From the NCBI GenBank assembly GCA_017384185.1, contig JAFNUH010000043.1, forward strand, positions 1 to 7,177: 7,177 nucleotides of DNA, read 5' to 3'. Under the pieces are notes generated by a model. That model was not told the origin of the DNA, ran no database searches, and worked only from the letters and a program-made list of their open reading frames with translations. A program made the translations under genes and the position numbers. Origin of the DNA: Alistipes sp. (lineage in GTDB: Bacteria > Bacteroidota > Bacteroidia > Bacteroidales > Rikenellaceae). The number at the start of each line of letters is the position of its first letter. Position 1 is the stretch's first letter. This document shows, piece by piece, positions 5,430 through 7,177 of this stretch.

Positions 5430-7177
5430 TTAGAAATCCTTACCCTCGAATACGGCGCCCTTAGATACTGCTCCCGTGTGCTCCTTGTGCTTTGAGTTAA
5501 AGACGTAGCTAACCGATAGAACGATGTTCGGATAGCGAGGGCGTACGTGTGTCGTAGAGTTCAGTGTGGGCGATATTCGGTAGTTGTTATATCGAGCCGT
5601 GCGGAACACATCGTGCGCCACGATAGATGCCGAAATCTTATTCTTAAATAGTTGCTGGCGGAATGCGAGGTCGAAGTAGCAGTATGCATCCTCACGACCC
5701 TGTGTCAATACTGTAGGACCTACAACATTTGCATCAAACTGCAAGCGAGAGGTGCGACCCAGGGTGAAGTTGTTAATCATTGAGGCTGTGTAGCCGGTGT
5801 TTGTAGCATCGGTACAACCCTCATAATCAGCGTCAAACTTGTAGTCGAATAGGCTTCCGTTGATGTTCATATTCCACCAACGTGTAGCCTTGATTTGCGC
5901 ACTAAGCTCCACGCCCCACGTGCGGTCCTTACCAGCATTGATAAGTGAGTCGAGTGTAACACCGGGCTCGTAGGCTACACGCACACGCTCACGTACGCCT
6001 GTGCGATGGCGGTAGAATCCTGTAACAGATATTGTGTTCTCCTCGGCGATGGTCTTGCGGTAACCAACCTCGGCAGAGTGGATGTACTCGGGTTTAATAT
6101 CGGGGTTACCCGTCATCTTGGTATAGTAATCCTCGTATGTGATGTATGGCTCTAATTGCCAGATACCTGGACGGTTAGTGCGGTATGAGTATCCTGCCGA
6201 GATGTAGTTTTTGCCGGGAGCCTCATACGATAGATGTGCCGAAGGGAATAGCTCCGTGCGCTTGATGAAACGGCTTCTATCCACCTTCTCCACGACAATA
6301 TCCATACGGTCGATAGTGTGGTCAGCACGCACGCCTGCCTCAATGGCGAGAGGTCCAAACTTATCGTTGAACATCAAATATGCTGAGTGAATTTGACGGC
6401 GATAGAAGAATGGAGCATAGAGATCATCCTGCCATACATAATCTTTCTTACCTCTATCCCAATACTTTATATTGTAGTCGCCGTGCTCGCTGTATGATGT
6501 AAATTGGTAACCAATCTCAGCCTTGCCACTCTCTCGATAGTTGAGCTGGTAACTTGCCGTTGCGTCGATATCCCAGTGGTGCTCGCTCTCGTAGCCTCGT
6601 GTGCCCTCGTAGCGCACGCCCGACATATCGAACATATTACTCTCGGTGTACTCCAAAGCATACCAATCGTAGCGGAAACGACCCGTGATGGCAAACTTAT
6701 CGCCTCGCTCATTTACCTTCCACACGTAGTCTGTTGCAATCTGTGCCAACTGCTTTTCGTTGGAGATGCCGTCTTTACTGTCGTAGAGATTGTCGTTAAG
6801 TACTACGTCACCTTGCGTGCGGTGCTCGTCATAACGCATCTCTCCTCCACGTCCCGATTTGGTCATACCAGCCTGAGCCTCAACTAAGAGCGAGTGCCCA
6901 TTCTTACCGAACTCCCAACCTACACGACCAATGTAAGAGTCGTTGTGGCTTGTACGAATACCATTTGATTTTGAGGTTGTTACATAGTCATCGACAATGG
7001 TAGTCTTTGTCTGCTCGAAATCACTCTTGCCACGTCTTTCTGAGCCTGTGCCACCGATATACCAGCGGCTTGCGCCCTTTTTGTAGCTAAGCAGAACGTC
7101 GGTGCTCCACGAACCGATAGTGCTACCCGAAACATTTACCGAGCCGCTTACACCTTGACCGTCGTGACGTTTTGTAA
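5430..7177 (-). CDS. outer-membrane beta-barrel family protein (TonB-dependent receptor-like), 5' partial
   Basis: The frame is open from the window edge to TAA at 5432-5430, giving 581 visible residues. The true start lies beyond 7177. An internal Met at 6866 is not the start, because clear barrel-like sequence continues upstream of it (for example SWSTDVLLSYKKGASRWYIG and YIGRVGWEFGKNGHSLLVEA). The visible part is alternating amphipathic beta-strands rich in Tyr, Trp and Arg. It carries hallmarks of the outer-membrane beta-barrel family (PF14905-like): SYRTNRPGIWQLEPY at visible residues about 330-344, TGNPDIKPEYIHSAEVGY at 355-372, and FRQQLFKNKISASIVAHDVF near 505-524. A 22-residue hydrophilic tail ending in Phe follows the last strand. 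Family members typically have an N-terminal regulatory-like domain and plug, which would lie outside the window. It lacks the SusC signature and has no SusD partner. Codon choice is more mixed than in susC-susD, suggesting lower expression. The cargo is unknown. Confidence 0.93.
   Translation of the reverse strand, partial: TKRHDGQGVSGSVNVSGSTIGSWSTDVLLSYKKGASRWYIGGTGSERRGKSDFEQTKTTIVDDYVTTSKSNGIRTSHNDSYIGRVGWEFGKNGHSLLVEAQAGMTKSGRGGEMRYDEHRTQGDVVLNDNLYDSKDGISNEKQLAQIATDYVWKVNERGDKFAITGRFRYDWYALEYTESNMFDMSGVRYEGTRGYESEHHWDIDATASYQLNYRESGKAEIGYQFTSYSEHGDYNIKYWDRGKKDYVWQDDLYAPFFYRRQIHSAYLMFNDKFGPLAIEAGVRADHTIDRMDIVVEKVDRSRFIKRTELFPSAHLSYEAPGKNYISAGYSYRTNRPGIWQLEPYITYEDYYTKMTGNPDIKPEYIHSAEVGYRKTIAEENTISVTGFYRHRTGVRERVRVAYEPGVTLDSLINAGKDRTWGVELSAQIKATRWWNMNINGSLFDYKFDADYEGCTDATNTGYTASMINNFTLGRTSRLQFDANVVGPTVLTQGREDAYCYFDLAFRQQLFKNKISASIVAHDVFRTARYNNYRISPTLNSTTHVRPRYPNIVLSVSYVFNSKHKEHTGAVSKGAVFEGKDF

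Noticed and set aside
6152..6712. Alternative minus-strand frames within the barrel gene (6358-6152, 6712-6467)
   Set aside because: They overlap the barrel gene in another frame. The main frame is continuous and carries family motifs right through both stretches, so there is no frameshift.
5430..6866. Barrel gene starting at the internal ATG 6866
   Set aside because: The same frame remains open to the window edge for 103 more codons and encodes further beta-strand-like sequence, so the gene is truncated by the window rather than short.
6504..6887. Plus-strand 127-codon open frame opposite the barrel gene
   Set aside because: It is antisense to clear beta-barrel coding sequence, the product resembles no known family and it has no plausible initiation region.
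1..7177. CRISPR arrays, tRNA or rRNA genes, insertion sequences, defence genes
   Set aside because: I saw no regularly spaced repeats, cloverleaf-like sequence, transposase motifs or defence domains. About 90% of the window is three ordinary outer-membrane protein genes.

Overview
The window looks like chromosomal DNA of a gut-type member of Bacteroidales. It carries an adjacent SusC/SusD pair, a TonB-dependent barrel protein of the outer-membrane beta-barrel family, a promoter of the Bacteroidetes -33/-7 kind (TTTG, 20 nt, TAACTTTG), and A-rich leaders instead of strong Shine-Dalgarno sites. The genus cannot be fixed from the sequence. Everything confidently coding is on the minus strand, so transcription runs from high to low coordinates.

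Layout in the direction of transcription: (1) 7177-5430 is the 3' part of an outer-membrane beta-barrel gene whose start lies outside the window. It is followed by a 17-bp perfect hairpin (5338-5374) that looks like its terminator. (2) 5052-5337 is non-coding and carries a well-matched promoter (5111-5142) and a short leader for the next gene. (3) 5051-1914 encodes a full-length SusC/RagA-type TonB-dependent transporter. (4) 19 nt later, 1894-287 encodes its SusD/RagB-type lipoprotein partner. (5) A strong intrinsic terminator (233-262) lies 24 nt past the SusD stop and closes a two-gene operon. (6) The first 232 nt hold only a weakly supported small reading frame (226-47), with codon use unlike its neighbours.

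How it works together: SusC would form the outer-membrane barrel energised by TonB-ExbBD, and SusD the surface-exposed lid that captures ligand. No glycoside hydrolase, protease, surface glycan-binding protein, sigma/anti-sigma pair or hybrid two-component regulator is in view, so the substrate cannot be named. The SusC lacks an N-terminal STN signalling domain, which argues against control by an ECF sigma/anti-sigma relay. The codons of SusC and SusD are strongly skewed (GGT, CGT, AAC, TAC, TTC), as in heavily expressed genes, while the upstream barrel gene uses a more mixed set.

I see no sign of a novel defence, mobile or RNA system. The points most worth checking are the codon-usage break near the 5' end of susC, the apparently orphan and highly expressed SusCD unit, and the atypical small frame beyond the terminator.
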